Part shown: positions 34,756 through 44,220 of the stretch, one piece after another
How the letters are laid out: each line of letters begins with the position of its first letter
Position numbering within the stretch: the stretch's first letter is position 1
Assembly: GCA_048296855.1 (NCBI GenBank)
Contig: CP182631.1
DNA length: 64,000 nucleotides
Reading direction: 5' to 3' (one strand)
DNA from: Pseudocolwellia sp048296855
GTDB taxonomy: Bacteria; Pseudomonadota; Gammaproteobacteria; Enterobacterales; Alteromonadaceae
The notes under the pieces: model-generated
The model's input: the letters and a program-made list of their open reading frames with translations, nothing else
What the model was told of the DNA's origin: nothing
Databases searched by the model: none
Position numbers and translations under genes: made by a program

Positions 34756-37134
34756 TTAAGCTTTACCATGCTGCTCAGCTAGGTATAACCAAGTTGGTAT
34801 AACGGTATCTGGGTTTAGTGATACGCTATCGATACCTTGCTCTACCAGCCAAGCGGCAAAGTCTTCGTGGTCGCTTGGGCCTTGGCCACAAATACCCACA
34901 TATTTACCTCGTGCTTTACAGGCTTTAATCGCCATAGACAATAAGGCTTTTATTGCAGGGTTGCGCTCATCAAACAAATGCGCAATTAAGCCTGAGTCTC
35001 TATCTAAACCAAGCGTTAACTGAGTTAAATCGTTAGAGCCAATTGAAAACCCATCAAAGTGATCTAAAAACTGATCAGCCAATAAAGCGTTTGAAGGCAG
35101 TTCACACATCATAATAACGCGTAAGCCATTCTCGCCACGTTTTAAGCCATGTTCAGCTAATATATCAATTACCTGTGTTGCTTCTTCTAATGTGCGAACA
35201 AATGGGATCATTATTTCTACATTGGTTAAATCCATATCGTTACGTACACGTTTTATCGCTTCACACTCAAGAGCAAAACAATCTCTAAAGTCTTTAGAAA
35301 TATAACGCGCTGCACCACGGTAGCCAATCATAGGGTTTTCTTCTTCTGGCTCGTATTCTTCACCACCCACTAAATTTGCGTATTCGTTCGACTTAAAGTC
35401 AGACATGCGCACAATCACTTTTTCAGGTGAATAAGCAGCCGCTAAGGTAGAAATACCTTCGGTAAGTTTAGCAATGTAAAATTCTACAGGGCTATCGTAA
35501 CCCGCGATAATATCGGTAATTTCTTCTTTTAAATCTATCGATTGTTCATCAAAGTTAATCAGTGCTTTAGGATGCACACCAATCATTTTGTTAATAATAA
35601 ACTCTAAACGCGCTAAACCTATACCTGCATGGGGTAAACGAGCAAATGCAAAAGCTCTGTCTGGATTACCCACGTTCATCATTATTTTTAGTGGTAACTC
35701 AGGCATTTTGTCGACTTCAGAGGTTTTAACCTTGTATTCAAGCTGTCCTTCATAAATAAAGCCGGTATCACCTTCAGCACACGACACGGTTACTTTGTCG
35801 CCATTGGCTATTTTACTGGTTGCATCGCCACAACCTACTACAGCAGGAATACCCATTTCACGGGCAATAATAGCAGCATGGCACGTACGGCCACCACGGT
35901 TGGTAACAATGGCTGAAGCACGTTTCATGATAGGTTCCCAGTCAGGATCTGTCATGTCAGTTACTAAAACATCGCCCGGCTGGATCTTGTCCATTTCATC
36001 AAGCGAGGCAAGCACTTTGGCTTCACCACTACCAATTTTATGGCCAATTGAACGACCTTCAGCAATAACTTTTGCGGTTTCTTGTAATTGAAATTGTTCT
36101 ATTACATTAGTGCTTTCACGGCTACGTACAGTTTCAGGTCGAGCTTGTACAATATATAGCTTTCCGTCGAGGCCATCTTTTGCCCATTCAATATCCATAG
36201 GACGTTGATAGTGCTTTTCAATAATAACGGCTTGTTTCGCTAAATTCATTACCTCATCGTCGGTTAACGAAAAGCGATTAGATTGCGCTTCGTCTACATC
36301 AACAATTTCAACTTGCTTGCCATGTTCAGGGTTGTCTGCGTAAATCATTTTAATAGCTTTACTACCAATATTTCGGCGAACAACAGCAGGTTTACCTTTA
36401 GCTAACGTAGGTTTATGTACATAGAATTCATCTGGGTTAACAGCGCCTTGTACCACCATTTCACCAAGACCTAAGCTTGAAGTTACAAACACTACATCTT
36501 CAAAACCCGATTCAGTATCGATAGAAAACATAACACCGCTTGACGCAATATCACTGCGCACCATACGTTGAATACCCGCTGAAAGCGCCACACCACGGTG
36601 ATCGTAACCTTGGTGTACTCGATATGAAATAGCTCGGTCGTTAAATAAAGAGGCAAATACATGCTTGATAGCAATCATTACTGCGTCAAGTCCACGTACA
36701 TTTAAAAAGGTTTCTTGTTGTCCTGCGAAAGAAGCATCAGGCATGTCTTCAGCCGTTGCAGATGATCGCACAGCAAAAGAAGCTTCATTTGAAAATTCAC
36801 CGGCAAGCTTAGCATAGGCTTGCTCAATGTCAGTCTGCATTTGTGGTAAGAATGGCGTATCAATAATCCATTGACGAATAGTTGTACCGCATTCGCCTAG
36901 TGCGTTTAAATCATCTACATCAAGAGTATCTAAAAGTTGATAAATTTTGTCGTTTAATCCGCTTTGCTCTAAAAACTCGTTAAATGCAAACGAGGTAGTA
37001 GCAAAACCTCCTGGCACCTGTACGCCAACATTGGCTAAGTTAGAAATCATTTCGCCTAATGATGCATTTTTACCGCCTACGCGATCAACATCATTCATTC
37101 CAAGCTCTTCATACCAAAGTACATATTCTTGCAC
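34756..37134 (-). CDS. ppsA: PpsA, phosphoenolpyruvate synthase
   Basis: The 792-aa enzyme converts pyruvate, ATP and water to PEP, AMP and phosphate for gluconeogenesis. The ATP-grasp N-terminus has VGGKNASLGEM and SFAVRSSATAEDMPDASFAGQQET. The phosphohistidine domain has GGRTCHAAIIAREMGIPAVVGC. The C-terminal PEP domain has ARLEFIINKMIGVHP, SNDLTQLTLGLDRDSG and CGQGPSDHEDFAAWLVEQGIDSVSLNPD. All motifs are intact. It is divergent from its regulator ppsR. Confidence 0.97.
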   Translation of the reverse strand: MQEYVLWYEELGMNDVDRVGGKNASLGEMISNLANVGVQVPGGFATTSFAFNEFLEQSGLNDKIYQLLDTLDVDDLNALGECGTTIRQWIIDTPFLPQMQTDIEQAYAKLAGEFSNEASFAVRSSATAEDMPDASFAGQQETFLNVRGLDAVMIAIKHVFASLFNDRAISYRVHQGYDHRGVALSAGIQRMVRSDIASSGVMFSIDTESGFEDVVFVTSSLGLGEMVVQGAVNPDEFYVHKPTLAKGKPAVVRRNIGSKAIKMIYADNPEHGKQVEIVDVDEAQSNRFSLTDDEVMNLAKQAVIIEKHYQRPMDIEWAKDGLDGKLYIVQARPETVRSRESTNVIEQFQLQETAKVIAEGRSIGHKIGSGEAKVLASLDEMDKIQPGDVLVTDMTDPDWEPIMKRASAIVTNRGGRTCHAAIIAREMGIPAVVGCGDATSKIANGDKVTVSCAEGDTGFIYEGQLEYKVKTSEVDKMPELPLKIMMNVGNPDRAFAFARLPHAGIGLARLEFIINKMIGVHPKALINFDEQSIDLKEEITDIIAGYDSPVEFYIAKLTEGISTLAAAYSPEKVIVRMSDFKSNEYANLVGGEEYEPEEENPMIGYRGAARYISKDFRDCFALECEAIKRVRNDMDLTNVEIMIPFVRTLEEATQVIDILAEHGLKRGENGLRVIMMCELPSNALLADQFLDHFDGFSIGSNDLTQLTLGLDRDSGLIAHLFDERNPAIKALLSMAIKACKARGKYVGICGQGPSDHEDFAAWLVEQGIDSVSLNPDTVIPTWLYLAEQHGKA

Positions 37135-37375
37135 GACAACATCCTCAAGTTATTTAATTAAAAGTGTATAATTAAAAAACTTTATTCAAATAAAACATTA
37201 ACATATGAAAAGTTTCTTAGGTATAAACTTTATTTTTAAACGATTAAGTGTTTATGTTCAAATATTACTTATTCGTAATTAAATAAAAATCATTGATGTT
37301 TATAGAGTAAACATTCTACACTGTGATCAATAAAATCAAAACCCCTTTCGTAAGTTTTCATACATAGGAACAAAA

Positions 37376-38185
37376 ATGAGAGCAGCTTTTTATATTTCAG
37401 ACGGAACAGCGATTACTTCAGAAGTATTTGGTCATGCGTTGTTGTCGCTATTTCCTATGGAATTTGAACATCACACCATTTCTTTTGTTGAAAGTACCGA
37501 ACAAGCTTTATTAGCCAAAAAACAAATCAATAAAGCGAGTAAACGCGCAGGCGAGCCACCTTTAGTTTTTCATACCTTTGTAAACCCTGAAATAAGAGAG
37601 ATTATTGATGGCTGCGACGCCATTATTTATAACTTTCTTGAGCATTTCATTCCTCCTCTTGAAAAAGAATTAGGTATAAAAGCGAACCCGCAACCTCATA
37701 GAACGCACAGCATTCATGAAAAAAGTTATGATAATAGAATTGACGCCGTTAACTTTGCATTAGCGAATGACGACGGAACAAATATCAGTAACTACGAACA
37801 TGCCGACGTTATTTTAGTAGGTGTATCTCGTTCAGGAAAAACCCCATCAGCTCTATATCTGGCCTTACAATATGGCATAAAGGCGGCAAACTACCCTTTT
37901 ATCGACGAAGACATGGAACATTTAAGAATTCCTGAATTTTTAAGAAAATTTAAAAAGAAAATATTTGGTTTAACCATTGATGCCGACCGATTGATGGATA
38001 TTAGAAACAATCGAATGTCTAACAGTAAATATGCATCGTCACGTCAATGTAGAATGGAACTAAGAGAAGTTGAAAAGCTTTACAAAAAAGAGAAAATTCC
38101 GTTTATAAACACCACTAAATTTTCGGTTGAAGAAATTACCGCCAAAATTCTTTCAGAAATGAAGCTACAACGAAATAAGTATTAA
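37376..38185 (+). CDS. ppsR: PpsR, bifunctional PEP-synthase regulatory kinase/pyrophosphorylase (DUF299)
   Basis: The 269-aa protein has the DUF299 fold with a P-loop-like GVSRSGKTPSALYLA and RAAFYISDGTAITSEVFGHALL at its start. PpsR inactivates PpsA by ADP-dependent threonine phosphorylation and reactivates it by Pi-dependent dephosphorylation. Divergent location next to ppsA (about 240 bp apart) fits. Length matches E. coli PpsR (277). Confidence 0.93.
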   Translation: MRAAFYISDGTAITSEVFGHALLSLFPMEFEHHTISFVESTEQALLAKKQINKASKRAGEPPLVFHTFVNPEIREIIDGCDAIIYNFLEHFIPPLEKELGIKANPQPHRTHSIHEKSYDNRIDAVNFALANDDGTNISNYEHADVILVGVSRSGKTPSALYLALQYGIKAANYPFIDEDMEHLRIPEFLRKFKKKIFGLTIDADRLMDIRNNRMSNSKYASSRQCRMELREVEKLYKKEKIPFINTTKFSVEEITAKILSEMKLQRNKY

Positions 38186-38234
38186 TATCAATACCACGAG
38201 TAAAATAGATAATACAAAACTAAAGCTTTATTTT

Positions 38235-38272
38235 ATAAACAATGAGGTATAATTGTATCTCATTGTTTATTT
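38235..38272 (+). terminator. Rho-independent terminator of ppsR
   Basis: ATAAACAATGAG pairs with CTCATTGTTTAT, with a partly self-complementary 12-nt centre. Part of a T-rich tail follows. Confidence 0.7.
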
Positions 38273-38349
38273 GAGTTAATACCATCAAACATACTGATCT
38301 AAAAGAAAATCTACCCGTCATTACTTCAAGCGCTGAAGCAAGTTCAAAT

Positions 38350-39450
38350 ATGCCCGTATCAGAAAACAACACCCAGTTAAAAATTGCCACGTTTAACTTA
38401 TTTAATTACCTTGAGCCACCTAATGCTTGTTACGAATTTGAGCGTATTTATAGCGCAGAGCAATGGGCTAAAAAGCAAAACTGGATCACTACATATTTAC
38501 AAGAATATCAACCTGACATTATTGGTTTTCAAGAGGTATTTAGCCCTGATTCGTTAAAAGCACTCGTGGCAAAGCAAGGTTATGAGTATTTTGAGGTAGT
38601 TGATCAACCTGAAATAGTTGACGACTTTATTTACCGCAGCCCTGTTGTAGCTATAACCTCTCGTTACCCTATTGTTGATATAGCTAGCGTAAAACCCAAT
38701 ATGGAACTGGCACAAAGTTTAGGGTTAACTGACGACTTTTCTTTTAGCCGAAAAGTGTTAAGAGCCACCGTTAATGCTCCTCATATCGGCAACACAGATT
38801 GCTATGTTGTGCATTTTAAGTCGAAACGTTCAATGTTTGAAATAGACGAACAAAATAATACATGGTCGCCAGAAAAAACCATTATTGAAAGCCTAAAAGC
38901 TAACGTTGCAGGTAGTTGGGGTTCAACCATACAACGCGGCAGTGAAGCGACCTTATTAATGATTGAGATGATAGAACGCCGAGAAGCGACTAATTACCCT
39001 ATGGTGTTAATAGGCGATTTTAACAATACACTCACCGATGGTGTGTTGAGTCATTTACTTACCGACACATTACGCTTTGTTTCCGCTATAGATCGCGATG
39101 CCTATTTGGCTAAATATTGCTTACAAGACGCTTGGAATTTATTTGAAGCAGTTATTGTTAATGACAATAAAGAGATTTCAGAAAGTGATGAGGCTGTTGA
39201 TTCGAACAAATCTGCTGACATAAATCAGCTTACCGCAGCTAGAACACCTACCCATTATTACGGCGCGAGTAATTCAGTGCTTGATTACATCTTGTTGTCG
39301 TGTGAGTTTGATGCCAGTTATCACGATAGTCTTTATCAAGTCAGCGATCATCACACTTACGATAGGCATTTAATTAATCCTATTTTTGATCGGGATGGCG
39401 AGAGTACAGATCATGGGGTTGTGTTGGTGACATTGGCATTGAGATCGTAA
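38350..39450 (+). CDS. endonuclease/exonuclease/phosphatase (EEP) family protein
   Basis: The 366-aa protein has the DNase I-like fold. Motifs seen are IATFNLFNYL, DIIGFQEVFS (metal Glu), VVHFKSKRSMF, MVLIGDFNNTL (D-x-N) and a C-terminal S-D-H-x-T-Y plus STDHGVVLVTL (His). All catalytic elements appear present, so it should hydrolyse a phosphodiester or phosphate ester. No signal peptide is seen. Nothing in the context tells the substrate. The gap 39451-39619 after it holds nothing recognisable. Confidence 0.8.
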   Translation: MPVSENNTQLKIATFNLFNYLEPPNACYEFERIYSAEQWAKKQNWITTYLQEYQPDIIGFQEVFSPDSLKALVAKQGYEYFEVVDQPEIVDDFIYRSPVVAITSRYPIVDIASVKPNMELAQSLGLTDDFSFSRKVLRATVNAPHIGNTDCYVVHFKSKRSMFEIDEQNNTWSPEKTIIESLKANVAGSWGSTIQRGSEATLLMIEMIERREATNYPMVLIGDFNNTLTDGVLSHLLTDTLRFVSAIDRDAYLAKYCLQDAWNLFEAVIVNDNKEISESDEAVDSNKSADINQLTAARTPTHYYGASNSVLDYILLSCEFDASYHDSLYQVSDHHTYDRHLINPIFDRDGESTDHGVVLVTLALRS

Positions 39451-39619
39451 TACGTCTAGCCTATTTGAGTGTTGTTAGTGTAGCTATAACACAAATTTTA
39501 ACGATGGTTTACCTTTCTTTGTCGTGGTAATGACAGCACTCAAAAGACGGCAGTCTCACTTGTTTTTTTGAAATAAGCGCTATTATTAAAATGTTCACTA
39601 GCGCTCTTATATTCCTGTT

Positions 39620-41158
39620 TTACAACGAAGCCAACAATTCTTTCTTAGCAATGGCGGTGATCAAGTTACTCACTCGGGTTAATAAGCCTTTTATAGAATT
39701 ATTTTGAGCATGTAGTTCTTCAACTAAATCAACACAACTATCAACTAATGCATCACTGTAGGCGAAGCCGATAAGCGCAACAATTTTAACCATTTTTTCT
39801 TGTTCAAGCATTTTATGCTCGTCGTTTTGTTGTTCGTAAACGGCATTTACTAACTCAATAGTACTGACTAGTTTTTCCATTTTAGGGCTTAGTCTAATTA
39901 ATGCATCTGCCCGCTTACTTTCTGTTTTTTCAATTTGTGCTTTACTTACTACGACTCTAGGTCGAGGCTTTTTACGTGACGGTTTCTTTTTAATGACTTT
40001 ACGTTCAATTGAATCGCTATAACTAAACTCGCCATCAACAAACTGATGAATGTTGGTAACACTCAATCGTTCAGACATGATAGCAGCAGATTTAGCGGTT
40101 TTACGGGTAAAGTCGCGGTGATCTTCAGCAAAACCATGTGTAGATATACATTGTGCTAAATCGAGTATCAACGCGTCTTTCTTGCCTTCAGATGCACGTA
40201 AGCATCGGCCGATAATTTGTAAATACAATCTTAATATTTTGGTGGGTCTTGCTAGTACAACACAATCAGTTTCAGGATCATCGAATCCAATGGTCAGCAT
40301 AGACATATTAATAATCAGTCTAACTTCGTTTGATTTGTATCGGCGTATGCTTTCATTATTTTCATCAATTGAACGTTTTGAATGAACACGGTCATGCTTA
40401 ACACCCAACAAGTGAAACGCGTCAGAAAGTGCTTCTACATGGTTGATTGAGTTCGCAAAAAGCATAACCTTACGACCTTTTGAAAGCGCGTTATCAACGG
40501 TTTGTTGCGCAACAACAGAACATTGTTCAAGTAGTATTTGATCTAGGCCTGAAACACTAAAGTCGCCTCGGTACATTTTTACAGCGCTGTAGTCTATTTC
40601 TTGAGAAAGGCTAGGTACTTTGTACACGGGCTTAGCCAGTTCGCCTCGTTCTATAAGCTGTTTGGTAGTGGTTTCTTCAATGAGTTGCATTGACGGGTCA
40701 ATATAAACACCAAGCCTATCAATGGGGGTAGCAGTTAAGCCTATAATTAAATCTGGCGAGAGTTCTTCGCGCATGGCGATGTAAACGCCCCCCATGCAAC
40801 CTACATGATATTCATCGCGCAGTAATACATCGCATTGTATGTTTAAATGCTTTCTTCGGGTAAAAGACTGTTCCATTACTAAGGTGACATCACCACCAGC
40901 AACGTATTTGTAGCCTGATTTAACAACACTAACGGTTAAACCATTAACGGTTAAGGTGTTTAATAATTGAGGAATTAATGCTGCATTACGTAGGCTAACA
41001 ACCACTTTTTTGTTAGACATTGCTTGGCACAGTTTGAGTATACAAATACTCTTACCGCCCCCCGTAGGTAGTGCGATAATGGAGTTAGTTCCTGCTTCTA
41101 TCGCTTTGCGAACACTGTTAATTTGGTAATCTTTTTCTAATATCTGCACGCAATACAA
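39620..41158 (-). CDS. superfamily-II DEAD/DEAH-type helicase
   Basis: The 512-aa protein has a Q-like motif (DYQINSVRKAI), Walker A (PTGGGKS), motif II D-E-Y-H, motif III T-A-T-P and a C-terminal helicase domain with IGFDDPETDCVVLARPT and QIIGRCLRA. It resembles the RecQ/SSL2-like restriction-type SF2 helicases. A basic KKKPSRKKPRPRVVV linker (about 392-407) precedes a helical C-terminus. The start is TTG at 41158 with no good Shine-Dalgarno sequence, so the N-terminus is uncertain. Role in repair or defence cannot be decided; no nuclease partner is adjacent. Confidence 0.8.
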   Translation of the reverse strand: MYCVQILEKDYQINSVRKAIEAGTNSIIALPTGGGKSICILKLCQAMSNKKVVVSLRNAALIPQLLNTLTVNGLTVSVVKSGYKYVAGGDVTLVMEQSFTRRKHLNIQCDVLLRDEYHVGCMGGVYIAMREELSPDLIIGLTATPIDRLGVYIDPSMQLIEETTTKQLIERGELAKPVYKVPSLSQEIDYSAVKMYRGDFSVSGLDQILLEQCSVVAQQTVDNALSKGRKVMLFANSINHVEALSDAFHLLGVKHDRVHSKRSIDENNESIRRYKSNEVRLIINMSMLTIGFDDPETDCVVLARPTKILRLYLQIIGRCLRASEGKKDALILDLAQCISTHGFAEDHRDFTRKTAKSAAIMSERLSVTNIHQFVDGEFSYSDSIERKVIKKKPSRKKPRPRVVVSKAQIEKTESKRADALIRLSPKMEKLVSTIELVNAVYEQQNDEHKMLEQEKMVKIVALIGFAYSDALVDSCVDLVEELHAQNNSIKGLLTRVSNLITAIAKKELLASL

Positions 41159-41250
41159 CTCGGGCTTATTTCTAGTGTTGGTCTGCTAAACCTGTTATTT
41201 CTGAAGTTAACTTTATCACATACGAGCCTGTACCATAAGCATGATACTGA

Positions 41251-41862
41251 TTATTTGTTCTTATACGTAAATACATGCAAAGCCAATTGCCATTTTATTG
41301 CCATTAATCTCACGAATAAAATAATAGTAAATGCGACAGAAGCACTAATGGTATCTGAAAAATAGGGGATTAAAAGTACATAAGCTGAACCACCAGCAAT
41401 ACAGCAAGCGGCGTAGAGTTCTTTTCTAAATATCAGAGGAATTTCGTTGGCTAACACATCTCTGATCATGCCACCGAAACAGCCGGTTATAGTACCCATA
41501 ATTACCGCAATTAATGGTGGTGCACCTGTACCTAAAGCCTTTGCAGTACCCATAACAACAAACAACGCTAAACCTAATGCATCGGCTATTTCTAACGATT
41601 TTTCGGGTAATTTTTTTGAGCTATTAATCCATAAAATAGCAATTAAACTAGAACAAATAATCGCATATATATAGCTAGGTTGAGTTACCCAAAAAACAGG
41701 TACGTTTAATAATAAATCTCTTACTGTTCCACCACCTATAGCGGTAACGGCACCTAAAACAATAACGCCTATGCCGTCCATCTTTTTTTGATAGGCAATA
41801 ATAGCTCCCGACAATGCAAAAACGCCGCATCCGATGAGATCAAACATAAATATGTAAGACAT
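41251..41862 (-). CDS. TRIC/UPF0126-family membrane protein (YadS-like)
   Basis: The 203-aa protein has two tandem UPF0126 halves, each starting with a glycine-rich helix: LIGCGVFALSGAIIAYQKKMDGIGV and ADALGLALFVVMGTAKALG. Each has a G-G-x-x-R-D-x-L-x-x-P motif (GGGTVRDLLLNVPVFW; GGMIRDVLANEIPLIF). Prokaryotic homologues form trimeric K+-permeable channels (TRIC), while YadS is also linked to glycine transport. About seven membrane helices. Confidence 0.85.
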   Translation of the reverse strand: MSYIFMFDLIGCGVFALSGAIIAYQKKMDGIGVIVLGAVTAIGGGTVRDLLLNVPVFWVTQPSYIYAIICSSLIAILWINSSKKLPEKSLEIADALGLALFVVMGTAKALGTGAPPLIAVIMGTITGCFGGMIRDVLANEIPLIFRKELYAACCIAGGSAYVLLIPYFSDTISASVAFTIILFVRLMAIKWQLALHVFTYKNK

Positions 41863-41897
41863 TTTATTTCTCTTAAAAAATGTTGTTTATTTTTCTA

Positions 41898-41928
41898 TAA
41901 AAAAAGGCAAGTCAGTAACTCGCCTTAA
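41898..41928 (-). terminator. Rho-independent terminator of the rpoH-family gene
   Basis: On the minus strand AAGGCGAGT...ACTTGCCTT forms a 9-bp stem with one G-U pair and loop TACTG, followed by a run of T residues. It lies about 95 nt past the sigma-factor stop. Confidence 0.75.
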
Positions 41929-42022
41929 TCAGATCAATATAACATTTTACTCAAGTTTGTTAATACACATTCGAACGTTCATTTTCATTCTTGTAACCAA
42001 TAGCCTCTTTGAGTAATAAAAA

Positions 42023-42880
42023 CTAGGCAGCAAATATCGCCATTTTTTTTCTAATGTTATTTATGGCTCTTTCTTCTAATTGTCGAATACGTTCATGAGA
42101 AATCCCATATTTATCTGCAAGAGATTTATGGGTTTGTCGCTCTTCAGATAACCATCGGTTAATAAGAATATCTTTACTGCGATCATCTAACGTATCGATA
42201 AACTCTTTAACTTTTTCTAAGGATTTTTTGGTAAAGTCTTCGTTTATGAGTTTGTTAGAAAACGATTCAGATTTGTCTTCTAGTAAATGGCCTAAAGTAG
42301 AAGATGAACCTTCTTCGTCGTTATCTGCTGAAGCATCAATAAAAACATCAGGCTGACTTAACTGCACCTCCATATCGTTAACATCGGCTTCGCTAACACC
42401 TAAATGATCAGCTATCTCTTTTTTTTCTTTATAGCTTAACCATTCAGTTTTCGCTTTTAAACTTCTTAAATTATAAAACAGTTTACGCTTCGCCTTTGTG
42501 GTTGCTGATTTAACTAACCGCCAATTACGCAGCACATATTCTTGTATTTCAGCTTTAATGTAATGCACAGCAAAACTCGCTAACCTCACGCCAAAATCGA
42601 GGCTAAATTTTTTTACCGATTTCATTAATCCAATAGTCCCTTCTTGAACCAAATCTTCTATGGGTAAACCATAGCCTTGATATCCTTTGGCTATATAAGC
42701 AACAAAACGTAAATGCGACATAATAATTTGTTGCGCTGCGGCTAAGTCATTATTTTCTTGGTAATTTGAAAACAATGTTTTTTCTTGCTCTTCATTCAAC
42801 GCCGGTATGCTATTAACATGCGTTAAGTATGATTGAAAACACCCTGTATTGGTTAAGGAAATAGGAAGTTGAATTGACAT
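42023..42880 (-). CDS. rpoH: RpoH-family (sigma-32) sigma factor, probably a second copy
   Basis: The 285-aa protein has region 2 (LRFVAYIAKGYQGYGLPIEDLVQEGTIGLMKSVKKF), region 2.4 (VRLASFAVHYIKAEIQEYVLRNWRLVKSATTKAKRKLFYNLRS, with the RpoH box) and region 4.2 (HKSLADKYGISHERIRQLEERAINNIRKKM). Several positions differ from housekeeping gamma-proteobacterial RpoH (for example SATTKAKRKLFYNLRS against VATTKAQRKLFFNLRK). The usual ftsYEX neighbours are absent. It is preceded by a small membrane-protein gene at 2 nt, so coexpression is certain. Its targets are unknown. Confidence 0.8.
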   Translation of the reverse strand: MSIQLPISLTNTGCFQSYLTHVNSIPALNEEQEKTLFSNYQENNDLAAAQQIIMSHLRFVAYIAKGYQGYGLPIEDLVQEGTIGLMKSVKKFSLDFGVRLASFAVHYIKAEIQEYVLRNWRLVKSATTKAKRKLFYNLRSLKAKTEWLSYKEKKEIADHLGVSEADVNDMEVQLSQPDVFIDASADNDEEGSSSTLGHLLEDKSESFSNKLINEDFTKKSLEKVKEFIDTLDDRSKDILINRWLSEERQTHKSLADKYGISHERIRQLEERAINNIRKKMAIFAA

Positions 42881-42882
42881 AG

Positions 42883-43161
42883 TTATCCCTCCTTATGACT
42901 AGATTTGTTTGTTAACGTTTTATTTAAAAAGCGCGAATTAAAGCGCTTAGTTCCCGGTACGAGCATACTTAGTTCTTTTTGCATTTTTCTATCTAATGTT
43001 GAGGTGTTAACCAAGCGTTTTTGTATATGACTTTGCTGTGGGTAAGTACTTTTAATTGTTTGGTTTTGTTTAACAGTAGTAAAAGCGGAAACTCCTATAC
43101 CTATAACAACCGTTAATAACACCAGTAAAATTTTGAATATTGATTTATTTTTTGAAGTCAT
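42883..43161 (-). CDS. small single-span membrane protein cotranscribed with the rpoH-family gene
   Basis: The 92-aa protein has one membrane helix (about residues 9-27, IFKILLVLLTVVIGIGVSAFTT) with a short basic cytoplasmic N-terminus and a basic periplasmic or cleaved C-terminal part (KRLVNTSTLDRKMQKELSMLVPG). No family recognised. The stop is 2 nt before the sigma-factor start, and the AAGGAGG-like Shine-Dalgarno of the sigma gene lies within its last codons. It could be a membrane partner of the sigma factor, but this rests only on position. Confidence 0.6.
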   Translation of the reverse strand: MTSKNKSIFKILLVLLTVVIGIGVSAFTTVKQNQTIKSTYPQQSHIQKRLVNTSTLDRKMQKELSMLVPGTKRFNSRFLNKTLTNKSSHKEG

Positions 43162-43240
43162 GATATATCCTCATTTAAGCAATATAAAACAAGCTCAAAT
43201 AATGTACTTTAAAAAGCTACACGTATTTGTAATAGTCGTA

Positions 43241-43278
43241 AATGGGGCTTAATATTTTTGAATAATACCTGCCCCATT
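43241..43278 (-). terminator. inverted repeat after the DUF4340 gene
   Basis: AATGGGGC (43241-43248) pairs with GCCCCATT (43271-43278); inner AT-rich parts can extend the stem. The U-run is weak. It lies 3-40 bp past the stop of the DUF4340 gene and is a probable terminator of the Gld-type operon. Confidence 0.5.
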
Positions 43279-43281
43279 GTA

Positions 43282-44211
43282 TTACTCTGAAATATTATTT
43301 GCTTCGTCCTCCTCTGGTTCTGAAGTTTCTGAAATAAACTTATCTACCGATATATTAGCCAGGGTTTCAAATTTTAGCTTAGGTATAGTAAACCATTGGT
43401 TAATATCGTTTCTTTTTACAAAGTAATTATCGTTATTAGCAGAAAATGAGTAGATATACTCTGTATTTTTATCATCATGAATAATCAGTTTATTTGTCGC
43501 TTCGTATGTTTCGTCTGCAATTCCCGATACCGTTAAGCTCGTTAATTGATTAACCAAGTCGGTTATGTTTTCTGTATTTAACGATTGCTGATCATTAAGT
43601 TTGGCAGGCGATGTTAACTGCCACTCATTGTCATGCTTTTCTAAATTAACGGTTGAATGGCTTACTTTGCTAATGCCGTTAATTGAAAGTAACGACTTAT
43701 CTAACCAGTCGCTTGCCTTAGTACTCAATTGATAAGCACTATACTCGATAGAAAAAACCTCATCTTCATCCGCATTACGCACATAAAGCTGCTTATAACT
43801 GGGCGATTCACCCAATAATAACTCGTGCTTATTGTTGTTTTTATCTGTAAACACAATGCGTTTTTCAAAGTTATCTTCAGCAACTTTAAAGCGCTCATGA
43901 CTACTTGCGGTACGCGTGACAGGCCAAGTGACTTGCGTACCTGTTAATTCAGAAGTTAAAGAGGCTATTTTACTTGCCACTAGAGGTAGCTCTGGATGCT
44001 CCTTTAATCGCCAATCTCCTTCATGTTTAGTGAGTATGAGTTCAGTATCCTTGGCAATTATTTGTATCTGGTTCAACTCGTTTTTATCCATATGAACAAG
44101 TGATTGAGGGTTTATATTACTTTGCATCCCTGAATTAGTAGAAAACAATAGACCCGCAATAATTAATTGCAATAAAAATAAGGCCGACAATGTAGTAATG
44201 TGTTTGCTCAT
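43282..44211 (-). CDS. DUF4340-domain exported protein of a Gld-type ABC system
   Basis: The 309-aa protein has an N-terminal signal anchor (about residues 6-26, TLSALFLLQLIIAGLLF). Two DUF4340-like repeats follow, each with a lipoprotein-localisation-like beta pattern (LTKHEGDWRL, VNLEKHDNEWQL). DUF4340 proteins are consistently encoded next to GldA/GldFG-like ABC transporters; they are thought to work in the periplasm with the GldG domain. It begins 9 nt after the permease gene. Acidic C-terminus (SEPEEDEANNISE). Confidence 0.75.
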   Translation of the reverse strand: MSKHITTLSALFLLQLIIAGLLFSTNSGMQSNINPQSLVHMDKNELNQIQIIAKDTELILTKHEGDWRLKEHPELPLVASKIASLTSELTGTQVTWPVTRTASSHERFKVAEDNFEKRIVFTDKNNNKHELLLGESPSYKQLYVRNADEDEVFSIEYSAYQLSTKASDWLDKSLLSINGISKVSHSTVNLEKHDNEWQLTSPAKLNDQQSLNTENITDLVNQLTSLTVSGIADETYEATNKLIIHDDKNTEYIYSFSANNDNYFVKRNDINQWFTIPKLKFETLANISVDKFISETSEPEEDEANNISE

Positions 44212-44220
44212 TTTATTCCC

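Noticed and set aside
39620..41158. Helicase as part of a defence island
   Set aside because: No nuclease, methylase or other defence gene is adjacent; neighbours are an EEP hydrolase and a channel.
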